Assembly (NCBI GenBank): GCA_041483135.1 | Contig: JBGPFE010000009.1 | Coordinates: 57,182-121,181, forward strand | DNA: 64,000 nucleotides | Reading direction: 5' to 3' | DNA from: PALSA-1004 sp041483135 | Lineage (GTDB): Bacteria; Pseudomonadota; Gammaproteobacteria; Burkholderiales; SG8-41 | In this document: positions 1-8,062 of the stretch, one piece after another | Position numbering within the stretch: the stretch's first letter is position 1 | Layout: every line of letters begins with the position of its first letter | Translations under genes and position numbers: made by a program | The notes under the pieces: generated by a model | Database searches by the model: none | Seen by the model: the letters and a program-made list of their open reading frames with translations, nothing else | Told to the model about the DNA's origin: nothing

Positions 1-193
1 CCGCCATGACCATCAGCGCAAAGGCGGCGGCGATGGTGAGCATCACCAGCGTCTCGTTGCTGCGGCTGGTAATGACGCGATCGAAAACCTGCAGCATGTA
101 CAGCGCCGGCACCAGCAACGCCAGGTTGATGAAGAAGCTGAACAGCCCGGCGTAAATGAAGAACGACCGGAAACGCAGCGCCAGTTCGCGCAT
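1..193 (-). CDS. Type I secretion ABC transporter, N-terminal part (truncated by window edge)
   Basis: Only the first 64 codons are inside the window. The start is the ATG at 193 and the frame stays open to base 1. The peptide begins MRELALRFRSFF, then a hydrophobic stretch ending LLVPALYMLQVFDRVITS, then a second hydrophobic stretch. This is the usual first transmembrane region of PrtD/LapB-type T1SS permease-ATPases, which have no C39-like N-domain. It lies downstream of and in the same direction as the 888-residue RTX gene, so it probably exports that protein across both membranes together with an HlyD and a TolC-type partner. The ATPase half cannot be seen. Confidence 0.8.
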   Translation of the reverse strand, partial: MRELALRFRSFFIYAGLFSFFINLALLVPALYMLQVFDRVITSRSNETLVMLTIAAAFALMVMA

Positions 194-538
194 GGCGCTA
201 CACCCTGCTCCGGTCAGTGCCCGTGTATTTGGTGGCTATATACAATGGATGGCGCCCCCAAGAATGCCCTTTTCCGAGCCGGAAAGTATACCTCAGGATG
301 GGTAGCCAAGCCCCTGATTTTGCAGGGGGGTAGTGCACTGATTTGAAACTCGCTCGGCCACTTCCTGCATAGACCGCAGGTTCCCGGCCACGCCGCCAGC
401 CATGACCGGTGTAACGCGCACCGTCTTATGGACGCGCACGAAATGATAGTGAGCGAAGTGCAGCGCGGCCGCTGCCCGGACTACGGCGATGCCGGCGGCC
501 GGCGGCACCGCGATCTTGTCTTGATCGCGGCCGCGCCG
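194..538. other. Spacer between RTX gene and its transporter, with a stem-loop
   Basis: No convincing gene is visible. An 8-bp perfect stem (508-515 with 523-530, 7-nt loop) lies just after the RTX stop codon. It lacks a U-tract, so it is more likely an RNA-stabilising or partially attenuating hairpin than an intrinsic terminator. Such a hairpin would allow high expression of the secreted substrate and lower expression of the transporter; this is inference. Confidence 0.4.
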
Positions 539-3205
539 TCAGATGATGTGAATGTCGGTAGCCGTGAGCGTCGGGTGGTTGGTCAGCGTCGCGACCTGGA
601 CCGCGGCCACTCCGCCCTGGCCGTCGGCGTCGTAATAGAGATTGCCGGTGGTCGTATTGTAGATCAGGTGATCGGTTGGGTTCTGCGCGGTGGTGAGGCC
701 GGCGGCGGCGTGTAAGAACGAAGGATCGAGCGGGCCGGGCACGAGCCCCAGCGCGGTGAACACCGAATTCTCGAATTCCAGCGTATCACCGCCCACGCCG
801 CCCGTGAAGTCGGTGATGGTGTCGACGTTGCTCGCGGCCGGCGCAGTGCTGAACACGAACGTGTCGGCGCCCGTGCCGCCCGTCAGTGTGTCTTTGCCGA
901 GCCCGCCGTCGAGCGTGTCGGCGCCCGTGCCGCCGATCAGCTTGTCGAGGCCCAGGCCGCCGGCGAGCGTGTCGCCGTTGTCGTTGCCGGTGATCACGTT
1001 GTTGAGCGCGTTGCCGGTGCCCGTGATGGCCGCGCCGGCCGCCAGCGTGAGGTTTTCGACGTTCGCGTCCAGCACGTAGTTGTCGACCGTGGTCCTCACC
1101 GTATCGGCGGTGCCCCCATTGGCGAGCTCGACGATGGTGGCGCCCGCGCTGTTGACGACGTACGTATCGTTGCCGAGCCCGCCGGTCAGCGTGTCGGTGC
1201 CGCCGCCGCCGCCGTTGAGCGTGTCGTTACCGGCGAGTCCCGTCAGCGTGTCGTTGCCCAGGCCGCCGAGCAGAACGTTGGCCGACGCGTTGCCCGTCAG
1301 TATGTCGCCCAAGTCGTTGCCGGTGACGTTGAAGAGCCCGGTGCCCAATATCGTCACGTTCTCGAAATTCGACAGATCCGGCGCGCCGCCTGCGCTCAGA
1401 TCGACCGTGATCGGCGGGTTCACCGAAGGATTATTGAAGGCGATCTTCAGCGTGTCGTTGCCCTCGCCCAGGCTCTCGAACACCGTCCCGAGCTCGGACG
1501 CGTTGTCCAGCACATAGGTGTCGTTCCCCGCCTGGCCGTACATGAAATCGTTGCCGGCGCCGCCGGTCAGCGTGTCGTTGCCGTTCCCGCCGTACAGCGT
1601 GTCGTTGCCCAGGCCGCCGTTGAGCGTGTCGTTGCCGTCGAAGCCGTTGAGCATGTCGTTGCCGGCGAGGCCGAGCAGAATGTTGTCGCCGCTGTTGTTG
1701 CCGATGACCTGGTTGTCCAGCGCGTTGCCGGTGCCGTTGGCGTTGCCCGCCGCATCGAGCAGCTGCAGGTATTCCACGTTCGCAGCGAGCACGTAGGTGC
1801 CGCTGCCGGAGAAGTCCACCTGGTCGGTGCCCGCGTTCAGCGCTTCCGTCACCATGTCGTAGGTCCCGTTGCTCGTGCCGTCCACCCCGTACGTGTCGTT
1901 GTCCGCGCCGCCCGCGAGCGTGCTCCTGCCGCTGCCGCTGGCCTCGAGATAATCGTTGCCGTTGCCGCCGTTGAGCTTGTCGTTGCCGCCTTCGCTGAAG
2001 AGCGAGTCGTTGCCGTCGCCGCCGTTCAGGATGTCGTTGCCGTCGCCGCCGATGAGAAAGTCGTTGCCGGTGCCGCCGTTGAGCGTGTCGTTGCCGCCGT
2101 ACCCATAGAGCACGTCGCCGTTGTTGTTGCCGGTGATCACGTTGATGAGATTGTTGCCAAAGCCGTCGACCGCCGCGCCGGTCAGCGTGAGGTTCTCGAC
2201 GTTCGCGACGGAGAACATCGAGAAGTCGACCGAGGCCACTACCGTGTCGGTGCCCTCGTTGAAGTTCTCGGTGATGGTCGCGTTCGTGTCGCCCACGAGG
2301 TAGGTGTCGTTGTTGAGGCCGCCGATCAGCGTGTCGAACCCCCCGCCGCCGTTGAGCGTGTCGTTGCCGGCGCCGCCGTTCAGCGTGTCGTTGCCGGCGT
2401 TGCCGTTCAGGATGTCGATGCCAATGCCGCCGAAGATCGTGTAAGCGTCGGCGGTCGTCACGGTGACCGTGTCGTTGCCGGCGCCCGCGTTGAGCGTCGC
2501 GCCGCCGGCCACGCTGGCGGTGATGGTGTCGTTGCCCGTCAGGAACGCGCCGCTCTGCGCCGCGTCAGCGACGTCGGTGAAAGAGTCGAAGAGCGAAACC
2601 TTCGCGACCGCCGGATTGAGCCCCATCATGTCGATCGAGTCGCCGTCGCTGTCGCTGAAGTGGATCTCCGTGAAGCCCCCCGTCACGGCGGTGCCGCCCG
2701 CGGTGAGCGTGAGCGCGCCCGTCAAGTCGAGTATATTGTCGCTCGTCTCGATGTGCGCGTGCGTGAGCGAGCCCGAGATCGCGCCCGCGCCCGAGATCGA
2801 GATGTGGCCGTCGAGCATCGCCTCCACGCCTCCCGCGTTGAAATGGCCGTGCGTGATGCTGCCGCTGGTGAGCGCGCCGGTGGTGGGGTTGAAATGCAGG
2901 CTGCCGATCATATCGAGCTCGTTCGCGCCGGTGCCGGTGAACGTCAGGGAAGTGACCGTGAACGCGCTCGGACTGAACGCGCCGAGCAGTATGAGCGTAG
3001 CGCCTGGATCGGAGGAGCCGGAGAGCAACGTGATGTCGAGTTCGGTCGGGCTAGAAAAGACGCTGTATGGATGACTGGGATTACTGAGGTCGGCATTGAC
3101 CGCGTTAAACTGCGTCTGCGCGGCGCCGAGCTCGGTGATGACCTGACTGACGTCGAAATCGAACGACGCCAGCGGCACGGTGCCGGTGAGATTGACGGTG
3201 GCCAT
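539..3205 (-). CDS. RTX calcium-binding secreted protein (888 aa)
   Basis: Residues 1 to about 230 are non-repetitive, beta-rich and have no Sec signal. From about residue 240 to 770 there are many glycine/aspartate nonapeptides of the GGxGNDTLx type, the calcium-binding beta-roll of RTX proteins. They are grouped into four or five blocks separated by spacers of the type ENLTLTG..GTGN.LNN. The last 110 residues resemble a serralysin-like C-terminal domain (ADTFVFST, ITDFTGG) and end in aliphatic residues (TATDIHII), as expected for an uncleaved C-terminal T1SS signal. The gene is followed by a T1SS transporter. No enzymatic domain is recognisable, so an adhesin or surface-layer role is only a guess. 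An AGGGAG ribosome-binding site precedes the ATG. Confidence 0.85.
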   Translation of the reverse strand: MATVNLTGTVPLASFDFDVSQVITELGAAQTQFNAVNADLSNPSHPYSVFSSPTELDITLLSGSSDPGATLILLGAFSPSAFTVTSLTFTGTGANELDMIGSLHFNPTTGALTSGSITHGHFNAGGVEAMLDGHISISGAGAISGSLTHAHIETSDNILDLTGALTLTAGGTAVTGGFTEIHFSDSDGDSIDMMGLNPAVAKVSLFDSFTDVADAAQSGAFLTGNDTITASVAGGATLNAGAGNDTVTVTTADAYTIFGGIGIDILNGNAGNDTLNGGAGNDTLNGGGGFDTLIGGLNNDTYLVGDTNATITENFNEGTDTVVASVDFSMFSVANVENLTLTGAAVDGFGNNLINVITGNNNGDVLYGYGGNDTLNGGTGNDFLIGGDGNDILNGGDGNDSLFSEGGNDKLNGGNGNDYLEASGSGRSTLAGGADNDTYGVDGTSNGTYDMVTEALNAGTDQVDFSGSGTYVLAANVEYLQLLDAAGNANGTGNALDNQVIGNNSGDNILLGLAGNDMLNGFDGNDTLNGGLGNDTLYGGNGNDTLTGGAGNDFMYGQAGNDTYVLDNASELGTVFESLGEGNDTLKIAFNNPSVNPPITVDLSAGGAPDLSNFENVTILGTGLFNVTGNDLGDILTGNASANVLLGGLGNDTLTGLAGNDTLNGGGGGTDTLTGGLGNDTYVVNSAGATIVELANGGTADTVRTTVDNYVLDANVENLTLAAGAAITGTGNALNNVITGNDNGDTLAGGLGLDKLIGGTGADTLDGGLGKDTLTGGTGADTFVFSTAPAASNVDTITDFTGGVGGDTLEFENSVFTALGLVPGPLDPSFLHAAAGLTTAQNPTDHLIYNTTTGNLYYDADGQGGVAAVQVATLTNHPTLTATDIHII

Positions 3206-3375
3206 GAGGCGGACTCCCTGTATGTAGAGTTGCCGGCGCGCCGCCGCTGCGGCGCGTCAAAAATTCCTGCCGGCGAATGCGCCGGCGGCACGCCGTCTTC
3301 TCCACGGCCGGCGCGCACGCCTGGCAATCCGCCTGCATTGCAGGCCAATTATATAGTAGCGGTCCGGCCGGCTTG

Positions 3376-3389
3376 TTGATTTAACTCAA
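3376..3389 (-). promoter_or_regulatory. FNR/Anr-like box upstream of the RTX gene
   Basis: TTGATTTAACTCAA matches the FNR consensus TTGAT-N4-ATCAA at all but one of ten defined positions. It lies about 170 bp upstream of the RTX start, in a locally AT-rich stretch within GC-rich DNA. A single site without a mapped promoter is weak evidence. Confidence 0.3.
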
Positions 3390-3599
3390 GGTTTGGGAAA
3401 CTAACTACGGGTCGGACCACGCCATGACCCGGTATTTTCAAGAGTTTCCTCCCCCTGCGGCCGCTTCATTCCTTGGGTGACCGAATTGGCGTTGGGGACG
3501 TCGGGGAATTATGGCTGATGCAGGCGGCTCGCAGACAAACTTCCAACCCGGATAGCTGCTGGCGTCAGAGAATCCCTTCCGCTCTTCAGTGAAGCCCGT

Positions 3600-3683
3600 T
3601 TTTTTGATCGGCGCGTCGTTCACGTTGATGACGCTCAGCGCAAACGTGTCCGGGGCGCTCGCCCCGGCGGAGTCGGTCACGGC
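3600..3683 (-). pseudogene. Fragment of a cadherin-like (CADG) repeat from an RTX protein
   Basis: The minus strand reads VTDSAGASAPDTFALSVINV followed by NDAPI. This matches the end of one repeat and start of the next in the giant RTX protein of this window (ATDIAGASAFDTFDVTIANT, NDAP). No homology is visible on either side, and the surrounding frame continues as unrelated sequence. It is best read as a relic of a deleted RTX gene. The rest of 3206-3744 holds no gene I can support. Confidence 0.6.
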
Positions 3684-3744
3684 CGGCGAGCGCGACGGCC
3701 GCAAGATGGTTCGTAACAAAGCCCGCTACGTGCGCGGATGAATC

Positions 3745-4515
3745 TCAGCGCCGCTGAAAATAGCGCTCGAGCGCGCGCAGCAGCACGTCGATTGCGAAGC
3801 CGACGATGCCGATCGCGATCATGCCCGACATCACGATCGCAGTGCTGATGTTGCTCTGGCCTTTCACCATCAGATAGCCGATGCCGCTCGAGGCGACGAT
3901 GAGCTCCGCGCCGATCAGCGATTGCCAGCCGAGGCCGGCGCTGACTCTGAGTCCCGCGACGACCGAGGGCAACGAAGCCGGCAACAGGACCTCGGTGATG
4001 ACGAGCCAGCTGCCGGCGCCCAGGGTGCGGGCGGCCTCGATGTAGAGCTGTTCAACATAACGCGCGCCCCGGTATGTGTTGATCACGCACGGCGGAAACG
4101 CGCCCGTGAAAATCACGAGCACGGGCCCGCCGATGCCGGTGCCGAACCACAGCGCCGCGAACGGCACCCACGCGATCGGCGCGACGAAGCGCAGCGCATC
4201 GAAAAGCGGCGTCACGATGCGGTCGAACCAGCGGAACCATCCCATCGCAAGCCCGAGCGGCACGCCGACCGCGACCGCCAGTCCGAATCCCATGCCGAAA
4301 CGCCCGAACGAAGAAGCGAGATGCTGCTGCAGCGTGTAGCCGACGAAGGGCCGTTGGGTCAGGTCCCCGAACGTGTGCGCCACCGCGAGCGGCGACGGCA
4401 GAAAAAGCCGCGGCACGAGCCCGCTCGCCGCCGCGAGCGCCCACACCGCGAAGAATGCGCAACAGCCCGCGGCGCTCAGCAGGAAGAACGTGCGCGGAGG
4501 CAAAGGATCGTTCAT
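3745..4515 (-). CDS. ABC transporter permease (SsuC/TauC type)
   Basis: A 256-residue integral membrane protein with about six hydrophobic segments. It carries the EAA-loop pattern of binding-protein-dependent permeases, EAARTLGAGSWLVITEVLLP, followed by ASLPSVVAGLRVSAGLGWQS. The length and the family signature fit the SsuC/TauC/NrtB group that imports sulfonates, taurine, nitrate or similar small anions. It is the last gene of a six-gene operon, 7 bp after a second permease of the same family, so the channel is probably a heterodimer. The substrate cannot be read from the permease itself. Confidence 0.88.
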   Translation of the reverse strand: MNDPLPPRTFFLLSAAGCCAFFAVWALAAASGLVPRLFLPSPLAVAHTFGDLTQRPFVGYTLQQHLASSFGRFGMGFGLAVAVGVPLGLAMGWFRWFDRIVTPLFDALRFVAPIAWVPFAALWFGTGIGGPVLVIFTGAFPPCVINTYRGARYVEQLYIEAARTLGAGSWLVITEVLLPASLPSVVAGLRVSAGLGWQSLIGAELIVASSGIGYLMVKGQSNISTAIVMSGMIAIGIVGFAIDVLLRALERYFQRR

Positions 4516-4522
4516 GCCCGCC

Positions 4523-5323
4523 TCATGCCGAACGCCACGGCATCGAATAGGCTTCGAGCCATTCCAGCGCCCACGTCATCAACACGCCGGCCACCGCGAC
4601 GCTCGCCATGCCGACCACGATCATCGCCGGAAACAGATCGAGCCCGGCCTGATACAGCACGTGCCCGAGTCCGGCGATCGCGCCGATCAACTCGCCCGCC
4701 ACCAACGTCGTCCAGCACGCCTGCAGCGACAGCCGCAGCCCCGTGAAGATGAGCGGCAGCGCGCCGGGCACCAGCACTTCGCGCACCAGCATCCCGCGCG
4801 GCACGCCGAGCGTGCGCGCCGCCTCGATCAGATACGGCTCGATCGAGCGGACGCCCGCGTAAGTGTTAATCACGGCGGGCACAAACGCGGCGAACCAGAT
4901 CACGAGCACTTTGGCCGCATCCCCGAGTCCGAGCCACACGATCGCGAGCGGAATCCAGGCGAGCGGCGGAATCGGCCGCAGCAGCAGGAACGTCGGGTTG
5001 AGCAGCGCTTCAGCCCGCCGGCTCCAGCCCATCAGCATCCCGAGCGGTGCGCCGACTGCCACCGCGGCCGCGAAGCCGAAGAGCACCAGCTGGCAACTGT
5101 GCAGAAAATGGCCGGGCAGCTTGCTGTCGGCGTAACCGTCGATGCTGATCTGGCGCGCCGCGCTGAAAACTTCGGCGGGGTTCGGGAAGAACGCGGGCGA
5201 GATCGCCTGCGTGGCGACGGTCGCCCAGTACCACAGCGCGGCCAGCGCGACGAACGTCGCCACGCCGACCGCGGTGCGCAATCTGGCGCCGTTGCGGGAT
5301 TCCCCGCCGAAACCGCCCGCCAT
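4523..5323 (-). CDS. ABC transporter permease (SsuC/TauC type)
   Basis: A 266-residue permease with six predicted membrane segments and the EAA loop EAARTLGVPRGMLVREVLVP. It is a paralogue of the next gene downstream and starts 7 bp after the stop of the solute-binding protein. Two different permeases in one cassette is less usual than the single homodimeric SsuC, and points to an asymmetric transporter like those for pyrimidine precursors or some aromatic sulfonates; that is inference. Confidence 0.88.
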   Translation of the reverse strand: MAGGFGGESRNGARLRTAVGVATFVALAALWYWATVATQAISPAFFPNPAEVFSAARQISIDGYADSKLPGHFLHSCQLVLFGFAAAVAVGAPLGMLMGWSRRAEALLNPTFLLLRPIPPLAWIPLAIVWLGLGDAAKVLVIWFAAFVPAVINTYAGVRSIEPYLIEAARTLGVPRGMLVREVLVPGALPLIFTGLRLSLQACWTTLVAGELIGAIAGLGHVLYQAGLDLFPAMIVVGMASVAVAGVLMTWALEWLEAYSMPWRSA

Positions 5324-5330
5324 CGCCGGT

Positions 5331-6377
5331 TCAGTTCGGATTATTCGCGAAGGCCTTCAGCTTCGGATCGCGGTCGACCATTTTCATGTAATCATCCATC
5401 ACGTAGCGGCTTGCCGGCGGCACTTCCGGCATCGTGCCGCCGCTTTTCATGAACTCGGCGATCTGCGTCATCCACTTGTCGACGTCCGACGCGCCCGTGC
5501 CGCGGTTCATGATCTTCAGCTGTCCCGCGAGATCGTACGTAGGCCGCGTATCGAATTCCTTGCGCATCGATGCTTCGCTGATCGTGACGCCGCCGACCTC
5601 GTAGAATTTCTTCATCATCGCGATCGCCTCCGGACGGTGCGCGTTCATCCACTTCCACGTGCGCAGATAGATCGCCAGGAACTTCGCGACGTTCTCGGGC
5701 TGCTCCTTCGCATAGTCCGCGCGCACGACGAGCGCCCCCGGCACGATCGCGCCGGCGTCCTTGCCGGAACAGATGACCCGGGCGCCGACCTTTTCCTCGA
5801 GCGTGTAGATGTTCGGCGCCCACAGCCCGCCGTAGTCGGCGTTGTTGGACGACATCGCGGAAATAATCTCGGCCTGGCCCATGCTCTTGATCGTCACGTC
5901 GCTCTTTTTCAGGCCCCACTTGCCGAGGCAGGATTGAACCGCGTAGTCGCCGGTCGAGTTGGCGGTCAGCACGATGGTCTGGCCCTTGAGTATTTGCGGG
6001 TTCTTCAGCACGCTGTCAGCGGCCGTTTTGCTCGCCATCAGCGCGTTGCCGACCGACTCGTCGTTCGTGAGCCCGATCGTGAGCAGGTTATAGCGCACGG
6101 CGCCGAGAACCGCGGGCACTGAGCCGGTGCCGCCGACGTCCCACGATTTCGAGGCGGACGCGGCGATCTGCGGCACACCGGCGGGGAAGATGCTGAAACT
6201 CGGCTTGAGACCGAGCTCCGCCCACCAGCCTTTTTCACTCGCCACGTAAAACGGCAGCGACCAGTAAAGCGCCGGCTGATAACTGACTTTGATTTCGGTC
6301 GGCGCCTGCGCTTGCGCTCCGGCCGCGCCCGCGGCGAATGCCGCTCCCAGCACGAGATTGCGAATGAATCTGAACAT
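5331..6377 (-). CDS. ABC transporter periplasmic substrate-binding protein (SsuA/NMT1-like)
   Basis: The start is taken at 6377 because a strong AAAGGAGG lies directly upstream and the protein then begins with a classical Sec signal (MFRFIRNLVLGAAFAAGAAG, then AQAQA). The mature part opens with EIKVSYQPALYWSLPFYVAS and EKGWWAELGL, the fold-1 pattern of SsuA/TauA/ThiY-like binding proteins, and contains WDVGGTGSVPAVLGA. The length of 348 residues is normal. It would capture a small anionic solute for the two permeases. The ligand is unknown; the dehydrogenases upstream suggest a hydroxylated sulfonate or similar alcohol. Confidence 0.87.
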   Translation of the reverse strand: MFRFIRNLVLGAAFAAGAAGAQAQAPTEIKVSYQPALYWSLPFYVASEKGWWAELGLKPSFSIFPAGVPQIAASASKSWDVGGTGSVPAVLGAVRYNLLTIGLTNDESVGNALMASKTAADSVLKNPQILKGQTIVLTANSTGDYAVQSCLGKWGLKKSDVTIKSMGQAEIISAMSSNNADYGGLWAPNIYTLEEKVGARVICSGKDAGAIVPGALVVRADYAKEQPENVAKFLAIYLRTWKWMNAHRPEAIAMMKKFYEVGGVTISEASMRKEFDTRPTYDLAGQLKIMNRGTGASDVDKWMTQIAEFMKSGGTMPEVPPASRYVMDDYMKMVDRDPKLKAFANNPN

Positions 6378-6393
6378 GGTGGCCCTCCTTTGG

Positions 6394-7197
6394 TCAGTGA
6401 TTAACGTGATGCGGCGCCTGCTGTTCGCGCAATAAGCGCCAGATACTTGTCCGCAAATGCACGAACGAACCCTGGTCCATGACGTCCTCGATGCGCTCGT
6501 AGCGGTCCCAGTTCTCCGCTTTGCGCACCGCCGCGACGTCGATGATCTCACGAATGCGGCCCGGACGGCGCGTCATGACGACGACGCGGTCGGCAAGATA
6601 CACCGCCTCCTCCACCGCGTGCGTGATGAAGAGCACCGTGCGCGGGATCACCCGCGACAGTTTGATCAGCTCCTCCTGCATCACGACGCGCGTCTGCGCA
6701 TCGAGCGCGCCGAACGGCTCGTCCATCAGCAGCACGTCGGGCCCGAGCACGTAGCTGCGTGCGATCGCGACGCGCTGCTGCATGCCGCCCGAGAGCTGGT
6801 GCGGGTAGGCCGATTCGTAACCCTGCAGTCCCATCAATTCGATGTGGCGCGCGACTTCGCGCTTGCGCTCTTCCGCAGCGACCCCCTTGGCGCGCAGGCC
6901 GAACTCGATGTTGTCGAAAACCGTCTTCCACGGAAAGAGCGCGAATTGCTGAAATACGACGGCGCGGTCGGGCCCCGGGCCGGCCACCCGTTTGCCGCCG
7001 ACCGCCACCGTACCCGCGCTCGGAAATTCGAGCCCCGCAGCCATGCGCAGGCACGTGGTCTTGCCGCAGCCCGAGGGCCCGACGATGGCGACGAACTCCC
7101 GTTCGGCCACCCGGAAGCTTACCTCTTCCAGCGCCGGGAATTCCCGGCCGTCGCGTTTGAACACGCGGCTCACGCCATCGAATACGATGTCGCTCAT
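6394..7197 (-). CDS. ABC transporter ATP-binding protein (SsuB/TauB type)
   Basis: A complete nucleotide-binding subunit of 267 residues. Walker A GPSGCGKTT is at 40-48, the Q-loop around 83, signature LSGGMQQR at 135-142, Walker B LLMDE at 156-160 and the switch His in ITHAVEE at 193. The order of genes (ATPase, binding protein, permease, permease) and the sequence place it in the SsuB/TauB/NrtD group. It lies 90 bp after the SDR gene and 16 bp before the binding-protein start, in the same transcription unit. Confidence 0.92.
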   Translation of the reverse strand: MSDIVFDGVSRVFKRDGREFPALEEVSFRVAEREFVAIVGPSGCGKTTCLRMAAGLEFPSAGTVAVGGKRVAGPGPDRAVVFQQFALFPWKTVFDNIEFGLRAKGVAAEERKREVARHIELMGLQGYESAYPHQLSGGMQQRVAIARSYVLGPDVLLMDEPFGALDAQTRVVMQEELIKLSRVIPRTVLFITHAVEEAVYLADRVVVMTRRPGRIREIIDVAAVRKAENWDRYERIEDVMDQGSFVHLRTSIWRLLREQQAPHHVNH

Positions 7198-7287
7198 TGC
7201 GGCTGCGCCACGTGCACCCCGGCGGCGGCGTCATGAACGCCGGCATCGGGCTGGTTCAATACCGTGCAAGGCGTCATTTTTTTGCAG

Positions 7288-8055
7288 CTATCCCGCGGAA
7301 AACCCGCCATCCACGAAGATCGTCTGCCCCGTCACATAATCCGACGCGCGGCTCGCCAGGTAAATCACGGTGCCCCGCAAGTCGGCGAGTTCGCCGTTGC
7401 GGCCGGCGAAAGTGCGCGCCGCGTTTTCCGCCCAGCGCGCGGGGTCGTTCACCACCGGCGCCGTGAGCGGCGTCGCGAAAAATCCCGGCGCGATCGCATT
7501 GGCGTTCACCCCGTGCCGCGACCACGCTTCGCCCTGCGCACGCGTCAATTGTATGACGCCGCCCTTCGACACGCCGTACGCGCCGGAATTGTTAAATGCG
7601 CGCACGGCCTGCAGCGACGCGATGTTGATGATGCGGCCCCAGCGCCGGGCGATCATTGCGGGCGCGAGTTGCTGGGCGAGAAAAAACGGCGCCTCGAGAT
7701 TGAGTTGCAGCGTGGCGTCCCAATCGGCCGCCGAGATATCCAGCATCGGTTTTCGGATGTTGACGCCCGCGGCCGACACCAGGATGTCGGGCGCGCCGAA
7801 GAACGTCGCGGCTTGCGCTGCACATGTGGCGATTGCGGCGCGATCGGTCAGGTCGCACGCCACCGCCGCGGCCCGGCCGCCCGTGGACTCGATTTCCTCC
7901 TGCGCCCGCGCGAGCCCGGCCTCCCGGCGCGCAACCAGCACGATCGACGCGCCGGCTTCGGCCAGCGTCTTCGCGATCGCGTTGCCGATGCCCGAGCTTG
8001 CCCCCGTCACCAACGCAACTTTTCCCGCCAGATCGAACAGCGATTGGACCGGCAT
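7288..8055 (-). CDS. Short-chain dehydrogenase/reductase
   Basis: A classical SDR of 255 residues. The nucleotide-binding motif TGASSGIG is at 17-24, catalytic Ser147 in NIASLQA, Tyr160 and Lys164 in YGVSK, and the C-terminus has VTGQTIFVDGG. It starts 7 bp after the HisD-like dehydrogenase, so both are co-translated with the transporter. Sequence type is near gluconate/polyol 2- or 5-dehydrogenases. In dihydroxypropanesulfonate catabolism a 2-dehydrogenase partners a HisD-like 3-dehydrogenase; the arrangement here is compatible with that but does not prove it. Confidence 0.85.
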   Translation of the reverse strand: MPVQSLFDLAGKVALVTGASSGIGNAIAKTLAEAGASIVLVARREAGLARAQEEIESTGGRAAAVACDLTDRAAIATCAAQAATFFGAPDILVSAAGVNIRKPMLDISAADWDATLQLNLEAPFFLAQQLAPAMIARRWGRIINIASLQAVRAFNNSGAYGVSKGGVIQLTRAQGEAWSRHGVNANAIAPGFFATPLTAPVVNDPARWAENAARTFAGRNGELADLRGTVIYLASRASDYVTGQTIFVDGGFSAG

Positions 8056-8062
8056 CGCGCGC

